Below are positions 28,803 through 38,706 of a stretch of 64,000 nt of DNA, piece after piece. A program made the position numbers and the translations under genes. Positions within the stretch are counted from its first letter, which is position 1, and every line of letters starts with the position of its first letter. Under the pieces are notes generated by a model. It made no database searches, was not told the origin of the DNA, and saw only the letters and a program-made list of their open reading frames with translations. Source of the stretch: an uncultured Chlorobiaceae bacterium (GTDB lineage: Bacteria; Bacteroidota; Chlorobiia; Chlorobiales; Chlorobiaceae); contig CAJAJL010000077.1 of the NCBI GenBank assembly GCA_903940125.1, positions 1-64,000 of the forward strand, written 5' to 3'.

Positions 28803-29396
28803 TTACAAACGAAGAAAATGCTTTTCCACAGCTACAATATCACTATGCTTTGCTACATCACCACATCGAGATTCCGACGCAACACTCGAAACAGGAAGAA
28901 GCAAATCAGGGTAAATGCTCACTTCGACTCCCTGCATTATACTTTCAAAAAAAACCACAAGTCTCATCTCCCTTCCCTGTTTGACCACAACACCTTCCAA
29001 ATCCTTAAACGGACCAGCAAGCACCCTGACCCTCTGACCAGCAGGGATAGCAGCAACAATCCCATTGATGGCATCAGGCTCCCTTACGAGCTTTCTAAGC
29101 CAATCAATATCCTTCTCACCAATAACCGAAGGTTTTTTACCAATCCCTATAAACTTGACAACACCTTCCGTATCGAGCACATTGATATGATCCTTCCGCA
29201 TGTCAATATTGACGAAGACATACCCTCTGAACAACGGATCGCTTACCTTTTTCTTTCTATCACTCCACTGTTTCCAAGTTTCAAGCAAAGGAAGAAAACT
29301 TTTCACCTCCCTTTCAAGCAACATCTGATGAACTTTTTTTTCATGACGCGACCTAACATAAACAGCATACCACAACAAATTCGGAACATCAATCAT
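28803..29396 (-). CDS. UpxY/NusG-like transcription antiterminator
   Basis: This 197-residue protein has an N-terminal NusG (NGN) domain (LLWYAVYVRSRHEKKVHQML, DPLFRGYVFVNIDM) and a C-terminal KOW domain (IPAGQRVRVLAGPFKDLEGV). It is of the specialised UpxY/RfaH-type branch, not housekeeping NusG. These proteins normally head long polysaccharide operons and let polymerase read through. No polysaccharide genes follow here, only the MFS gene. I see no clear ops element upstream. Confidence 0.85.
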   Translation of the reverse strand: MIDVPNLLWYAVYVRSRHEKKVHQMLLEREVKSFLPLLETWKQWSDRKKKVSDPLFRGYVFVNIDMRKDHINVLDTEGVVKFIGIGKKPSVIGEKDIDWLRKLVREPDAINGIVAAIPAGQRVRVLAGPFKDLEGVVVKQGREMRLVVFFESIMQGVEVSIYPDLLLPVSSVASESRCGDVAKHSDIVAVEKHFLRL

Positions 29397-29536
29397 ACAA
29401 CAGGGGACTATTATTACTTGTAATACCGTAAAAGCCGTGCTCCAACAAGAGTCAAGTGTTCTTTGAAAGCAAAGGTAACAACTGCGGATTATATTTCAAA
29501 AAAGACAAGAGCCATAACAACACCGTGGATAACTGC

Positions 29537-31366
29537 TTATAAACCATGTACATTTTGTTTGCGGTATGAACCAAGAAAGAACTTGATGAGTTTTGCGGCA
29601 AAACCCAGAACTTCAAGGTCTTTAAGGATGGGGAAGAGCATGCTTGTCGTCCGTCCAGGGTTGTTTCGCAGCCACTCGTTTCTGTAAAGTACTCCCATCA
29701 GTTTGTCCATGGGTACGCTGCAGGCACTCTCTACAAGTTGGTCCAGTCTGATTTCAGGCCCGGCAAAAGGTTGACTGCTGTTCTGCGCAGTCATGGTGAG
29801 CACCCGATTGCCTGCACGTTCTGAAAGAGTATAATCGATACTTTTTCCGGATGTGTGAGAAATGCGGAGGTGAATTGGCTGCTGCAATGTCTTGCATTTC
29901 GCTGCTGCCGGCTGCTCTACCTCACCCTGCTTATGGTCAAGAAACCGTATAAGTGCGTTAAACAACAGATCGCTGATAGCCTTATTTGTCAGATTTTTAT
30001 TGACCCTCATAAGCCAACTGAGCTGGAAAAGATCTATCATAAAGCTGAGCAGCACTGCTTTGGTGCTGTTACGCTTCATTGCTGACTTGTAGCTGTTGAA
30101 GGCGACATTACAGTATACCAGCATTGCAACAAGGGTTTGACCGTCCATGCTGCGGGTTTCGATGACGGGGCAGTAGTTGTTGTAAAGATCCCAGTCAAAG
30201 GAACGGATCTTGCCTTCGTCTTTGTACTCTTTATATATGCCCGTACCGGGATATGGGGTCATGACCATGAAGATGGTCTGACGGAGACCGAGCGATCTTG
30301 CAAAGTCGGGGTAGGCAATGGTGTCCTGAATGTTTTCGGTATAGTGGCCAATGATGAAATAGCCTTCGGCACCAATGCTGTTTTTGCTGCAGAGCTCTAT
30401 GGCCCGGGCGACGTCGTCAAGGCTGTTTTTTTTATTCATGAGGGCAAGGGTGGCTTCGCTCGGGCTTTCGATGCCGAGACCTACTTTACTTAACCCTATG
30501 CGGCGAAGTTTATCGAGAATTCGTTCGGCTCTGACAAGGTCTTTGGCTCTGGATTCTGTCATGATCCGGAAATTGGTCAATCCCCTTTCGATCATCATGT
30601 CGCAGATTTTTTCTGCCCGGCCGATGTTGGTAAGAAAATTGGCATCCCAGATCTTTATAAGTTTTTTATTTTTCGGGTCGTGTAAAATGGCGATCTCTTC
30701 GACAACATTTTCGGCACTTCTGCCGCGCCAGCCTTTGTGCATCTGGTCATTGGCGCAGAAGGAACATGACCATGGGCAACCACGTGATGTATAGATGGTG
30801 TCGATGGAGTAGGCATCGCCTTTTTCACCATATCGCTCGGGACGAAGAGTGCGCAGGGGAAATGCAATGGAATCTATGTTGGCGATGACGTCACGGGGGC
30901 CGGTATAGACAATGCCTCCGCCTTCGCGATAGGCTATTCCTTTGACATCACGAGAGGGGCCGTTAAGAACCAGTTCCCTGAAAGTCTGCTCGCCCTCTCC
31001 GATAACCACAACGTCTACGCAGGAGTGTTTCAATACCTCTTCGGGCAGTGCTGTTGGATGAAAACCACCCATAACAACGAATTTCCCTGCATCCTTGGCA
31101 ATACGGGCAAGTTGTTCCGCCTGGTTGAAGGCTCCGGTCATTGATGAGATAGCAACAAGGTCGACAGGACTTTTTTTCAAAAGTGAACGCAGGTTGTCGA
31201 AAATACCGTAGTTGTAAAAGTTGTCGGGCATGACGAGGCTTTCGACATCATGCTGGACGGCTGCCGCAAGGTAGCAAACCCCGATGCAGTCGGTTATAAA
31301 CCGGGGAAAAGGTATAATAATTGTCTGTGGAGCCTCTACGAGACAGATATGGTTAAAATATGCCAT
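29537..31366 (-). CDS. B12-binding radical SAM protein
   Basis: This 609-residue protein has a cobalamin-binding-type N-terminal domain (about 60-150, VVMGGFHPTALPEEVL and VVIGEGEQTFREL) and a radical SAM core with the cluster motif SRGCPWSCSFC near 200. A long C-terminal extension of about 120 residues has no motif I know. It resembles the BchE/BchQ/BchR/BciD group that modifies bacteriochlorophylls in this lineage, but the sequence does not single out one of them. A divergent methyltransferase gene starts about 240 bases away. Confidence 0.82.
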   Translation of the reverse strand: MAYFNHICLVEAPQTIIIPFPRFITDCIGVCYLAAAVQHDVESLVMPDNFYNYGIFDNLRSLLKKSPVDLVAISSMTGAFNQAEQLARIAKDAGKFVVMGGFHPTALPEEVLKHSCVDVVVIGEGEQTFRELVLNGPSRDVKGIAYREGGGIVYTGPRDVIANIDSIAFPLRTLRPERYGEKGDAYSIDTIYTSRGCPWSCSFCANDQMHKGWRGRSAENVVEEIAILHDPKNKKLIKIWDANFLTNIGRAEKICDMMIERGLTNFRIMTESRAKDLVRAERILDKLRRIGLSKVGLGIESPSEATLALMNKKNSLDDVARAIELCSKNSIGAEGYFIIGHYTENIQDTIAYPDFARSLGLRQTIFMVMTPYPGTGIYKEYKDEGKIRSFDWDLYNNYCPVIETRSMDGQTLVAMLVYCNVAFNSYKSAMKRNSTKAVLLSFMIDLFQLSWLMRVNKNLTNKAISDLLFNALIRFLDHKQGEVEQPAAAKCKTLQQPIHLRISHTSGKSIDYTLSERAGNRVLTMTAQNSSQPFAGPEIRLDQLVESACSVPMDKLMGVLYRNEWLRNNPGRTTSMLFPILKDLEVLGFAAKLIKFFLGSYRKQNVHGL

Positions 31367-31609
31367 ATTAATTTAGAGCGTGAGTTGTTAACCATGCCAA
31401 TAGATGGCGAAAGATACGCATTATTGACGTTTTCGCATGGGAAAAACAAAAAAAACCTTGCGGGCAATGTACATGCTTGCGGGTTACCGCCTCCTATGTG
31501 GTGGGAATTTGTAAAGAAATAAAGTAATTTTTATCGGGGAGGATTAAAAAGCTGAAGTTCTGCATTGGCTTAATGCGCTGATGTTAATAAATAAATGGAG
31601 TCAATCATC

Positions 31610-32509
31610 ATGCTGCAGCTGAAAACTACCGGTTATAAAGCGCTTGACAATCTGCACTCAATGGGTGTTTTACCGGTGGAGTGGTTAAATATGGATGAGC
31701 TGAAAACGAAAGCTGATAATGCCGTTGCACGTTTTCTTGAAGAGAGGTTTGCGGTATCACAGGAGCTGGGCGGAGGTTTTTTGGCGGCTGAGCTGGCTGA
31801 CAGGGCTATACGTACGTCGGAATCGGAGATTATGGATAGGGAGGATATTGCTGAGAACGAAAGACTTGCATTGGTGCAGGCTCTGGATCGACAGAACATC
31901 ATGATGGGGCTTTATGACCGTTATGTGGACATACTTCTTCCATTGATCAATGAGGCGGCTCGGCGTGAACAACGGGAGGTACGAGTGCTTGAACTGGCAA
32001 GCGGGAGTGGAGGTCTTGCACTGGCTCTGGGCGAGGTGGTAAAGAGGCTACAGTTGCAGGTGTGTATTACCGGTTCGGATATTGTTCCGGCTTTTGTTGA
32101 AGAGGGGAACCTGCAGGCAGCGAAAAAAAAGCTTGCGGTTCGCTTCAGAGTGCTTAATGCGTTTGATCCGAAGGAGTTGGGGAATGGAGAGTTTGATCTT
32201 GTGGTTATGTCGCAAAGTCTGCACCATTTCAGTCCCGGGCAACTGGCGGTGATTATTGCCCAGTCTGTACGATATAGTACAGGAGGGTTTGTCGGCATTG
32301 ATGGATTCAGAAGTGTGCTGCTTGCGTGTGGTGTACCTTTGATTGCCGGTTTGCAGGGGTTTGGATCTTTTGCCCTTGATGGTTTTACTTCTGCCCGGAA
32401 ATTTTATTCGGAACTGGAACTGGATATTATTGCTGAGATTGCTACAGGGAGAAAAAATCACACTGTTGCCTGCTTGTGGCCGTTGAGCGTCCTTACAGTA
32501 CAGTTTTAA
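31610..32509 (+). CDS. SAM-dependent methyltransferase
   Basis: This is about 299 residues. I use the second ATG (31610, MLQLKTTGYKALDNL) because a GGAG sequence sits nine bases upstream; the track start at 31595 would place that signal inside the gene. A class I SAM-binding fold is visible: VLELASGSGGLALALGE, ITGSDIVPAFVEEG, FDLVVMSQSLHHFSPGQ. An N-terminal helical region of about 120 residues precedes it. The target is unknown. It is divergent from the radical SAM gene, so pigment or cofactor modification is a reasonable guess. Confidence 0.75.
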   Translation: MLQLKTTGYKALDNLHSMGVLPVEWLNMDELKTKADNAVARFLEERFAVSQELGGGFLAAELADRAIRTSESEIMDREDIAENERLALVQALDRQNIMMGLYDRYVDILLPLINEAARREQREVRVLELASGSGGLALALGEVVKRLQLQVCITGSDIVPAFVEEGNLQAAKKKLAVRFRVLNAFDPKELGNGEFDLVVMSQSLHHFSPGQLAVIIAQSVRYSTGGFVGIDGFRSVLLACGVPLIAGLQGFGSFALDGFTSARKFYSELELDIIAEIATGRKNHTVACLWPLSVLTVQF

Positions 32510-32586
32510 GGGTATGGGCTTAGAGGGTTGAGTTAAGAGAAGAGATGGCGAGTTATGTTATTGAAATAAATTTGGTTGGCTGTATT

Positions 32587-32614
32587 GGATCCCTCTCGTT
32601 GTTCGGGATGACAG
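32587..32614. repeat. dispersed-repeat-like element
   Basis: The segment GATCCCTCTCGTTGTTCGGG followed by ATGACAG resembles the short interspersed repeat of the form GTCATCCCGA-n-CGAGGGATC that I recall from several bacterial groups. The GATCCC and GGGAT arms form a small inverted repeat. It lies in the 232-base gap before the haem-binding protein gene. Membership in a repeat family is from memory and needs a genome search. Confidence 0.45.
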
Positions 32615-32741
32615 ACTGGAGAGACAGATAAGACAAGTTCCACTGCACGGATGTTGATTCCGTGTGAATGGGAATTTGGGGATTTCAGTTATATTGGTGT
32701 AAAATATTTCGGGATAAAAAAAAGAAAAGGAGTGATGAGGT

Positions 32742-33194
32742 ATGAAGGTTGTCAAATTCCTGGCTGGTGCTGTGATTGCTCTTGTGGCTATTCAGTTTGT
32801 GCCTTATGGACGGGATCATAAGAATCCTGCGGTGACTGGCGAGCCAAAATGGGATTCTCCGAGGACACATGAGCTTTTTAACCGAAGCTGCAAAGATTGC
32901 CATTCCAATGAAACTGTCTGGCCCTGGTATAGTTCTTATGCTCCCGTATCCTGGCTTACAACGCTTGATGTCACTTTTGGCCGGAAGGTTTTCAATGTTT
33001 CTGAATGGGGTCGTCAAGAGAAAAATGAAGGAGATAGAGCTGCAGCTGAAGTTAGAAAGGGAAAAATGCCTCTCTTTATTTATTTGCCTGCTCATCCGGA
33101 AGCAAAGTTGAATGCTGTTGAAAAAAAGGAACTGATCGATGGTCTTGTAGCGACGTTTGGCGACAAAAAGAGCAAAAACAAAGAGAAAGATTAG
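32742..33194 (+). CDS. haem-binding domain protein (cytochrome c-like)
   Basis: This 150-residue protein has an N-terminal membrane anchor or signal ([19 protein letters not shown]) and a haem motif CKDCH with Cys 50, Cys 53 and His 54. The rest follows the Haem_bd family: [15 protein letters not shown] and later [16 protein letters not shown] possible sixth ligand is the Met of GKMP. It should sit in the periplasm as a small redox protein. AAGGAG lies six bases before its start. Its neighbours are unrelated. Confidence 0.88.
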   Translation: MKVVKFLAGAVIALVAIQFVPYGRDHKNPAVTGEPKWDSPRTHELFNRSCKDCHSNETVWPWYSSYAPVSWLTTLDVTFGRKVFNVSEWGRQEKNEGDRAAAEVRKGKMPLFIYLPAHPEAKLNAVEKKELIDGLVATFGDKKSKNKEKD

Positions 33195-33223
33195 CATTAG
33201 AGTAAGGTTTCAGCCATGATTAT

Positions 33224-34219
33224 ATGAGTTTTTCAATTTTTCAACCACGAACCAATCCTGCCATAGAAAAATACCCGCTGCATCTGGCACTCTTTCTTTT
33301 GACAGTTCTGTCAACGCTCTGGGCAGGAGCTTTCTGGTCTGGGCAAGGCACATTGATCTCAGGGCTCCCTTACTCTTTCTGCCTGCTTCTTTTTTTAAGC
33401 GTGCATGAGTTTGGCCATTATTTTACTGCGTTGCATCATCGTGTACGGGCTACTCTGCCATATTACATTCCTGTGCCTCCCCTGCCGATGCTTCTCAGCC
33501 TTGGAACGATGGGGGCGGTGATTAAAATCAAGGAGCGTATACCGAGTACAAACGCCCTTTTTGATATCGGTATTGCAGGGCCGTTGAGCGGGTTTGCCGT
33601 ATGCTCAGGAGTTCTGCTCTATGGCTTTCTGCATCTTCCATCGGCAGATTTTATTTATGCCATTCATCCTGAATACCTGAAGCAAGGGTATATGCAAAAC
33701 CCGGTACCGCAAGGCACTCTCAGTCTTGGAAAAAACCTGCTTTGGATAGCGCTTGAGTACTTTATCGCACCGAAAAACCTTCCGCCAATGAGCGAGATGT
33801 ATCACTATCCTTTTCTGTTCACCGGATGGCTTGGTTCACTTATTACTGCTCTGAACCTTCTCCCTGTTGGACAGCTTGACGGGGGACATATCACATACGC
33901 CATGTTCGGGAGAAAGGGACATGCAAAAGCCGCAAGGGCTTTTTTGCTGTTTATCGTGCTTCTTGGCTTTCCCGCATTTTTGGAACTGCTCTTCAGCCTG
34001 TTCAAACCGGATGCTGTTGTGCTTATTCCTCCTGTGCTTCTGCATTGGTCATGGTCCGGCTGGATGCTGTGGGCTTTCGTTCTTTCAAGGCTTATTGGTC
34101 TGAATCATCCTCCTACATGGCATGATCATCCCTTGACGACACAGCGTACGCTGCTTGGATGGCTGGCAATTGTGATCTTTGTTTTAACATTTACGCCGGT
34201 ACCGTTCGGGTTCACATGA
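33224..34219 (+). CDS. M50 family site-2-type metalloprotease
   Basis: This 331-residue polytopic membrane protein has the zinc motif HEFGHYF near 62-68 and the distal LLPVGQLDGGHI near 210-221, whose Asp is the third ligand. It has no PDZ domain, unlike RseP. Such proteases cleave transmembrane substrates to release regulators. The stop overlaps the folP start by four bases. No anti-sigma factor gene is adjacent, so its substrate is unknown. Confidence 0.9.
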   Translation: MSFSIFQPRTNPAIEKYPLHLALFLLTVLSTLWAGAFWSGQGTLISGLPYSFCLLLFLSVHEFGHYFTALHHRVRATLPYYIPVPPLPMLLSLGTMGAVIKIKERIPSTNALFDIGIAGPLSGFAVCSGVLLYGFLHLPSADFIYAIHPEYLKQGYMQNPVPQGTLSLGKNLLWIALEYFIAPKNLPPMSEMYHYPFLFTGWLGSLITALNLLPVGQLDGGHITYAMFGRKGHAKAARAFLLFIVLLGFPAFLELLFSLFKPDAVVLIPPVLLHWSWSGWMLWAFVLSRLIGLNHPPTWHDHPLTTQRTLLGWLAIVIFVLTFTPVPFGFT

Positions 34220-35145
34220 AGGAGGCCAGATTCCGGATCAACTGCGCAGGCCGCATACTTGATCTTTCTCAAGGGCCAGTCATCATGGGTATCCTGAATA
34301 CTACGCCTGATTCTTTTTATGATGGCGGGATGTTTCAAAAAAAGGTCTGCGGGATAGATTTTGACAGAGCTTATGATCATGCGGTCAAGATGATCAAGGC
34401 TGGTGCCTCGATTATTGATATTGGCGGAGAATCTTCGCGACCTGGCGCTGAAGTGATTTCTCCGGCTGAAGAGATTGAGCGCACAGCACCGTTAGTTGCC
34501 CTTTTGCGTAAAAAAACTGATGCACTGATTTCTATCGATACGTATAAAGCGGAGGTCGCAGAAAAGGCTTTGCAGGCGGGAGCTCATTTTGTCAATGATA
34601 TTTCAGGATTCACTTTTGACAGCACTCTTCCTTGCATCTGCAGAAAATATAAGGCCGCGGTAATCCTTATGCATACTCAGGTAAAGCCTGGTTCGATGGG
34701 GTGGAGTCCCGATATAGAGTCGGGAGAGGAAGATATTGTGGCGAGTGTCTGCAGCTTTCTCAGGAAATCGGTAGCACGGGCTGCAGAACATGCAATCGAT
34801 GACATTATTATTGATCCTGGATTTGGATTTGGCAAGAGCGTCGCTGAGAATTTCAGGCTGCTTGGCCAGCTCAGCTCACTGCTCTCACTCGGCAGACCTC
34901 TTCTGGCCGGTCTGTCAAGAAAATCGTTTCTTGGACATGCTCTTACTCTTCCCGGCGATGCAACACCTCCACCCTCTGATAGACTTCCAGCCACCTTGGC
35001 TGCAGAAACCATAGCATTGATGAATGGGGCAAGTATTCTGAGAGTCCATGATGTTGAGGCGGCTGTGCAGTGTTTGCGGGTAGGAATGAGCGTGATGAGA
35101 GATGACAGTAGGGGTGGGTTCGGAAATTTCGGGGTAAAACGGTAG
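34216..35145 (+). CDS. folP: dihydropteroate synthase
   Basis: FolP joins 4-aminobenzoate to the pterin in folate synthesis. I start it at the ATG at 34216 (MKEARFRINCAGR), which overlaps the upstream protease stop as ATGA; the track start at 34159 would lie inside that gene. Conserved motifs are MGILNTTPDSFYDGG, DIGGESSRPGAE, ISIDTYKAEVA, DPGFGFGKS and RKSFLG. The pabB-pabC gene that supplies 4-aminobenzoate is about 6 kb downstream. Confidence 0.94.
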   Translation: MKEARFRINCAGRILDLSQGPVIMGILNTTPDSFYDGGMFQKKVCGIDFDRAYDHAVKMIKAGASIIDIGGESSRPGAEVISPAEEIERTAPLVALLRKKTDALISIDTYKAEVAEKALQAGAHFVNDISGFTFDSTLPCICRKYKAAVILMHTQVKPGSMGWSPDIESGEEDIVASVCSFLRKSVARAAEHAIDDIIIDPGFGFGKSVAENFRLLGQLSSLLSLGRPLLAGLSRKSFLGHALTLPGDATPPPSDRLPATLAAETIALMNGASILRVHDVEAAVQCLRVGMSVMRDDSRGGFGNFGVKR

Positions 35146-35151
35146 GAAGCG

Positions 35152-38100
35152 ATGTATCTATCGAAGATTGAGCTTTTCGGGTTCAAGAGCTTTGCTCATA
35201 AGGTCAGGATAAAATTTGACAGTGGTCTTACGGCTATTGTCGGGCCCAATGGATGTGGCAAAACTAATGTTGTGGATGCCATGCGCTGGGTATTGGGCGA
35301 ACAGAAGCCTTCTCTGCTTCGGTCGGCGAAAATGGAAAACATTATTTTTAACGGTTCAAAAAATCTCAAGCCGCTCAGTCTTACTGAAGTTTCTCTGACT
35401 ATTGAAAATACGCGAAATGTTCTGCCGATAGAGTACAGTGAAGTGACTGTTACGCGCCGGCTCTACCGGAACGGGGAGAGTGAGTTCCTTTTAAACCATG
35501 TGAACTGCAGGTTGAAGGATATTCTTGATTTATTTACCGATACGGGAATGGGCAGCGATGCCTATTCGGTCATTGAGCTGAAGATGATTGAGGAGATTAT
35601 CAGCAATAAAAGCGAGGAGCGTCTTAAGCTTTTTGAAGAAGCTGCTGGAATAACGCGCTACAAACAGCGACGGAAACAGACATTCAAGCTGCTGGAAAGT
35701 GCTTCAAAAGACCTTTCAAGAGTTGACGACATCCTGGCGGAAGTAGAAAAAAAGGTGAAAAGCCTGAAGCTGCAGGTAAGAAAAGCCGAAAAGCTCAGGG
35801 AACTGAAACGAGAGATTCGGGAGATTGACCTTACACTTTCATGGCATGCAATGGAGGAGTTCCGGGAAAAACTTGAGCCGTTGCAGCGTCGCATCAGGGA
35901 AGAAGAGCTGCTGAACCATGCCTGTGCGGCAAAAATCGCATCAGAGGACAGCAGGGCACAGACAATGGAGCTGCTGCTGCTTCAGGAGGAAACAACACTA
36001 TCGGAACTGCAGAAAAAGCTGAATGAAAGCAATAATCGGATTCATACCCTGGAAAAACAATGTCTGCAGTATGAAGAGCATCAAAAAAATCTTGCAATTG
36101 AAACCGAACGTTATAAAGCAGTTATCTTTGAAAAGGAGTTGAAAATACGTGAACAGGAGAGACTTGAAAGCGAGCTTTTGAAGCGTAAAGCACCTTGTGA
36201 AGAGAGATGCACTGCACTCCACTCTGCCTTTCAAAGCCTCATTGCGGAACACGACCAGCTCAATACGACATTGAAGGAGCAGAGAACTGAACTGGCCATT
36301 GAACGCAGATTGAGCGCAGAAGAACAAAGTGCTGCCAACCAGATTGCTTTGACAAAACGCACGCTTGAATCTAAAAAAGAGTATCTGCGAATAACCAGGG
36401 AACGGCTTGAAATAAAAAAGCAGGCAATTCTTGAAAAATTGAGAACCTCCCGAACAGATGAAAATCTGCTATCTGATGAGATATCGATCAAAACAGCTCA
36501 GATTACTGAAGCAAAGAGCCTTGAAAAAGTGCTGAGGGAAGAACAGGAAGAGGCATGGAGACATATCGAAACAAAAAATGAGTCTCTCCTTTTGCTGAGG
36601 TCGAGCAGGGATAAAATACTTAACCGGATTCTGCTGGCGGATTCCGTGCTCGACAATTTTGAGGGGATGCCTGAAGGAATAGGATTTTTGGAAAAGCAAA
36701 ACAAGGGAAAGCAAGGACTGGGCTGCATGACAGATCTCTTATCGCTTGAAAGTTCATATAAAAAAGCGGTCAATGCCGCGCTTGGTGAGGGCATGAGCTA
36801 CTATGTGTGCCAGTCGTTACGTGAGGCCAAGGAGGGTATCGCCAATCTGAGAAGTTCAAACAAGGGAAAAGTTAATTTTCTTGTACTTGATCTTATTGCC
36901 CCTATGACAGAAGTGTATTACCCGGATATAAGAGAAGCTCAAAAAACTCTTGAAGTTATGACCTATCCTCAGGAACTTCATCATGCGCTTCTCTTGATGC
37001 TCAACAAGAGCTATATCGTAACGGACCTCGGAACTGCTGAAGCCCTTGCCCTGCTTCATCGCGATTGCTCATTTGTTACGCTTGAAGGAGAAACATTTTC
37101 CGGCAGAGGGATGCTTTTCGGCGGAAGTTCAAAAAGCAATGAGGGGCTGCGGTTAGGGAAAAAAGCCGAACGCGACCTGCTACGGAACGAGCTTGCAGAC
37201 CTTGAGCAGTCAATACGTGAGAATGAGGCGATTCTTGTGCAGCTGCGCAACAGAGCGGCATCAATTACATTGGCGGAACAACGCAGGGGGATTGAATTGC
37301 TGGTGACGGAACTGGGAAAAGTTGAAAAGAGGTTTGCACGATTTGAGGCCGAACAGAGTGAGAGACAACGGGACGAGGTGCAGACCGGAGAGGAGATCGC
37401 CGCGCTTCTTCAACAACAGCAGGCCTGCGAAAAGGAGCTGCATGAGCTGCTTCCTGCAATTCAGAGCAGTAGTTCGAAGAGCAGACTTTTCGGGAACAAC
37501 ATCCGGCAGATGCAGGAAAATCTTGCCGCACTGGAAACACGTCATCACGAGTTCGGACTGGAAGTTCAAGCCAGTCAAAGCCGCTATAAGGACGCGCTTC
37601 TTGAATTTGAAAAATTACGGATCAATATTTCCAGCTGCACTGCAAACCGGCAGTCGTTGCATGAAGAGATCAAGAAACTCAACAGCGACATTGAAACTTC
37701 TGAAAGGAAAAAACAGGCCGGTAATGATGCGTTGAAAAGGATAAAAGAAGAACTTGATGTACTGCTTCTGTCAGCTGCTGGAGAACAGAAGGCGGTCAAT
37801 GACCTTGAATCGAGCTATCGGGAACATCAGGCCGGACATCATGAAACCCAGGCATCGCTCAGAGATCTGCGAAGAAAATATGAGGTAGGACTTCAACTTC
37901 TTTCGACACTCAACAACGACCGCCTGCATATAGAACATTCGCTGGACCATCTGTTTACAGAGGCTCAGGTTAAATACAACTGCGACCTTGCATCAATGTC
38001 GCAGCCAGAAAGTCATCAATCATTCGACCGAAAGGCAGCCCGGGAAAAGCTTGAACTCCTTAACAGACAACGAGAGCAGTCTGGTGCGGTCAATGAGCTT

Positions 38101-38688
38101 GCACTGGATGAGTATGAGGAGGAAAAAAAGCGATTTGATTTTTTAACTGAACAGAAAGCTGATCTGCTCAGCGCAGAAAAACAGCTTCGTTCGACTATTG
38201 ATGAAATCAACAAAACTGCCCTTGAGAAATTTGACGAAACCTTCCGCACGGTGAGAAAAAACTTTATCGGTATTTTCCGGGAACTCTTTGATGCGGAAGA
38301 TGAAGTGGATCTGCTTATTCATGCTTGTGAAGACCCCCTTGATGCCCATATCGAAATTGTTGCCAAACCGAGAGGGAAAAAACCGCTCTCTATTGAGCAG
38401 CTCAGCGGGGGTGAAAAGGCATTGACCGCACTTTCGCTGCTTTTTGCGATCTATCTGGTCAAACCGAGTCCGTTCTGTATTCTTGATGAAGTTGACGCCC
38501 CACTGGATGACGCCAACGTAACCCGTTTTATTAAACTCCTGAAAAAATTTGAGAATAACACCCAATTCATTATTGTTACGCACAACAAAAAAACAATGGC
38601 TTCGTGCCAGGCTCTTTATGGCGTAACCATGGAAGAGGAGGGCGTGTCGAAGCTGATACCCGTACGGCTTGAAAAAATAAGGGGCTGA
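35152..38688 (+). CDS. smc: chromosome segregation protein SMC
   Basis: This 1178-residue protein has the N-terminal Walker A GPNGCGKTNVVDAM near 32, long coiled coils on either side of a hinge at about 520-660, and a C-terminal head with LSGGEKALTALSLLFA near 1084 and LDEVDAPLDDANV near 1110. It acts with ScpA and ScpB in condensing and segregating chromosomes; an scpB gene lies at 49161-49790. TAGGAAG, overlapping the folP stop, is the ribosome binding site. Confidence 0.97.
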   Translation: MYLSKIELFGFKSFAHKVRIKFDSGLTAIVGPNGCGKTNVVDAMRWVLGEQKPSLLRSAKMENIIFNGSKNLKPLSLTEVSLTIENTRNVLPIEYSEVTVTRRLYRNGESEFLLNHVNCRLKDILDLFTDTGMGSDAYSVIELKMIEEIISNKSEERLKLFEEAAGITRYKQRRKQTFKLLESASKDLSRVDDILAEVEKKVKSLKLQVRKAEKLRELKREIREIDLTLSWHAMEEFREKLEPLQRRIREEELLNHACAAKIASEDSRAQTMELLLLQEETTLSELQKKLNESNNRIHTLEKQCLQYEEHQKNLAIETERYKAVIFEKELKIREQERLESELLKRKAPCEERCTALHSAFQSLIAEHDQLNTTLKEQRTELAIERRLSAEEQSAANQIALTKRTLESKKEYLRITRERLEIKKQAILEKLRTSRTDENLLSDEISIKTAQITEAKSLEKVLREEQEEAWRHIETKNESLLLLRSSRDKILNRILLADSVLDNFEGMPEGIGFLEKQNKGKQGLGCMTDLLSLESSYKKAVNAALGEGMSYYVCQSLREAKEGIANLRSSNKGKVNFLVLDLIAPMTEVYYPDIREAQKTLEVMTYPQELHHALLLMLNKSYIVTDLGTAEALALLHRDCSFVTLEGETFSGRGMLFGGSSKSNEGLRLGKKAERDLLRNELADLEQSIRENEAILVQLRNRAASITLAEQRRGIELLVTELGKVEKRFARFEAEQSERQRDEVQTGEEIAALLQQQQACEKELHELLPAIQSSSSKSRLFGNNIRQMQENLAALETRHHEFGLEVQASQSRYKDALLEFEKLRINISSCTANRQSLHEEIKKLNSDIETSERKKQAGNDALKRIKEELDVLLLSAAGEQKAVNDLESSYREHQAGHHETQASLRDLRRKYEVGLQLLSTLNNDRLHIEHSLDHLFTEAQVKYNCDLASMSQPESHQSFDRKAAREKLELLNRQREQSGAVNELALDEYEEEKKRFDFLTEQKADLLSAEKQLRSTIDEINKTALEKFDETFRTVRKNFIGIFRELFDAEDEVDLLIHACEDPLDAHIEIVAKPRGKKPLSIEQLSGGEKALTALSLLFAIYLVKPSPFCILDEVDAPLDDANVTRFIKLLKKFENNTQFIIVTHNKKTMASCQALYGVTMEEEGVSKLIPVRLEKIRG

Positions 38689-38706
38689 ACGCCCCAGGAA
38701 GACGAT

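Noticed and set aside
31250-31522. 90-codon ORF across the start of the radical SAM gene
   Set aside because: It overlaps the start of a certain gene on the other strand and has no start signal or family likeness.
38678-38696. GGGGC/GCCCC hairpin at the smc stop as a terminator
   Set aside because: The stem is only five bases, no T run follows and the downstream HAD gene has its own close start, so it is more likely chance.
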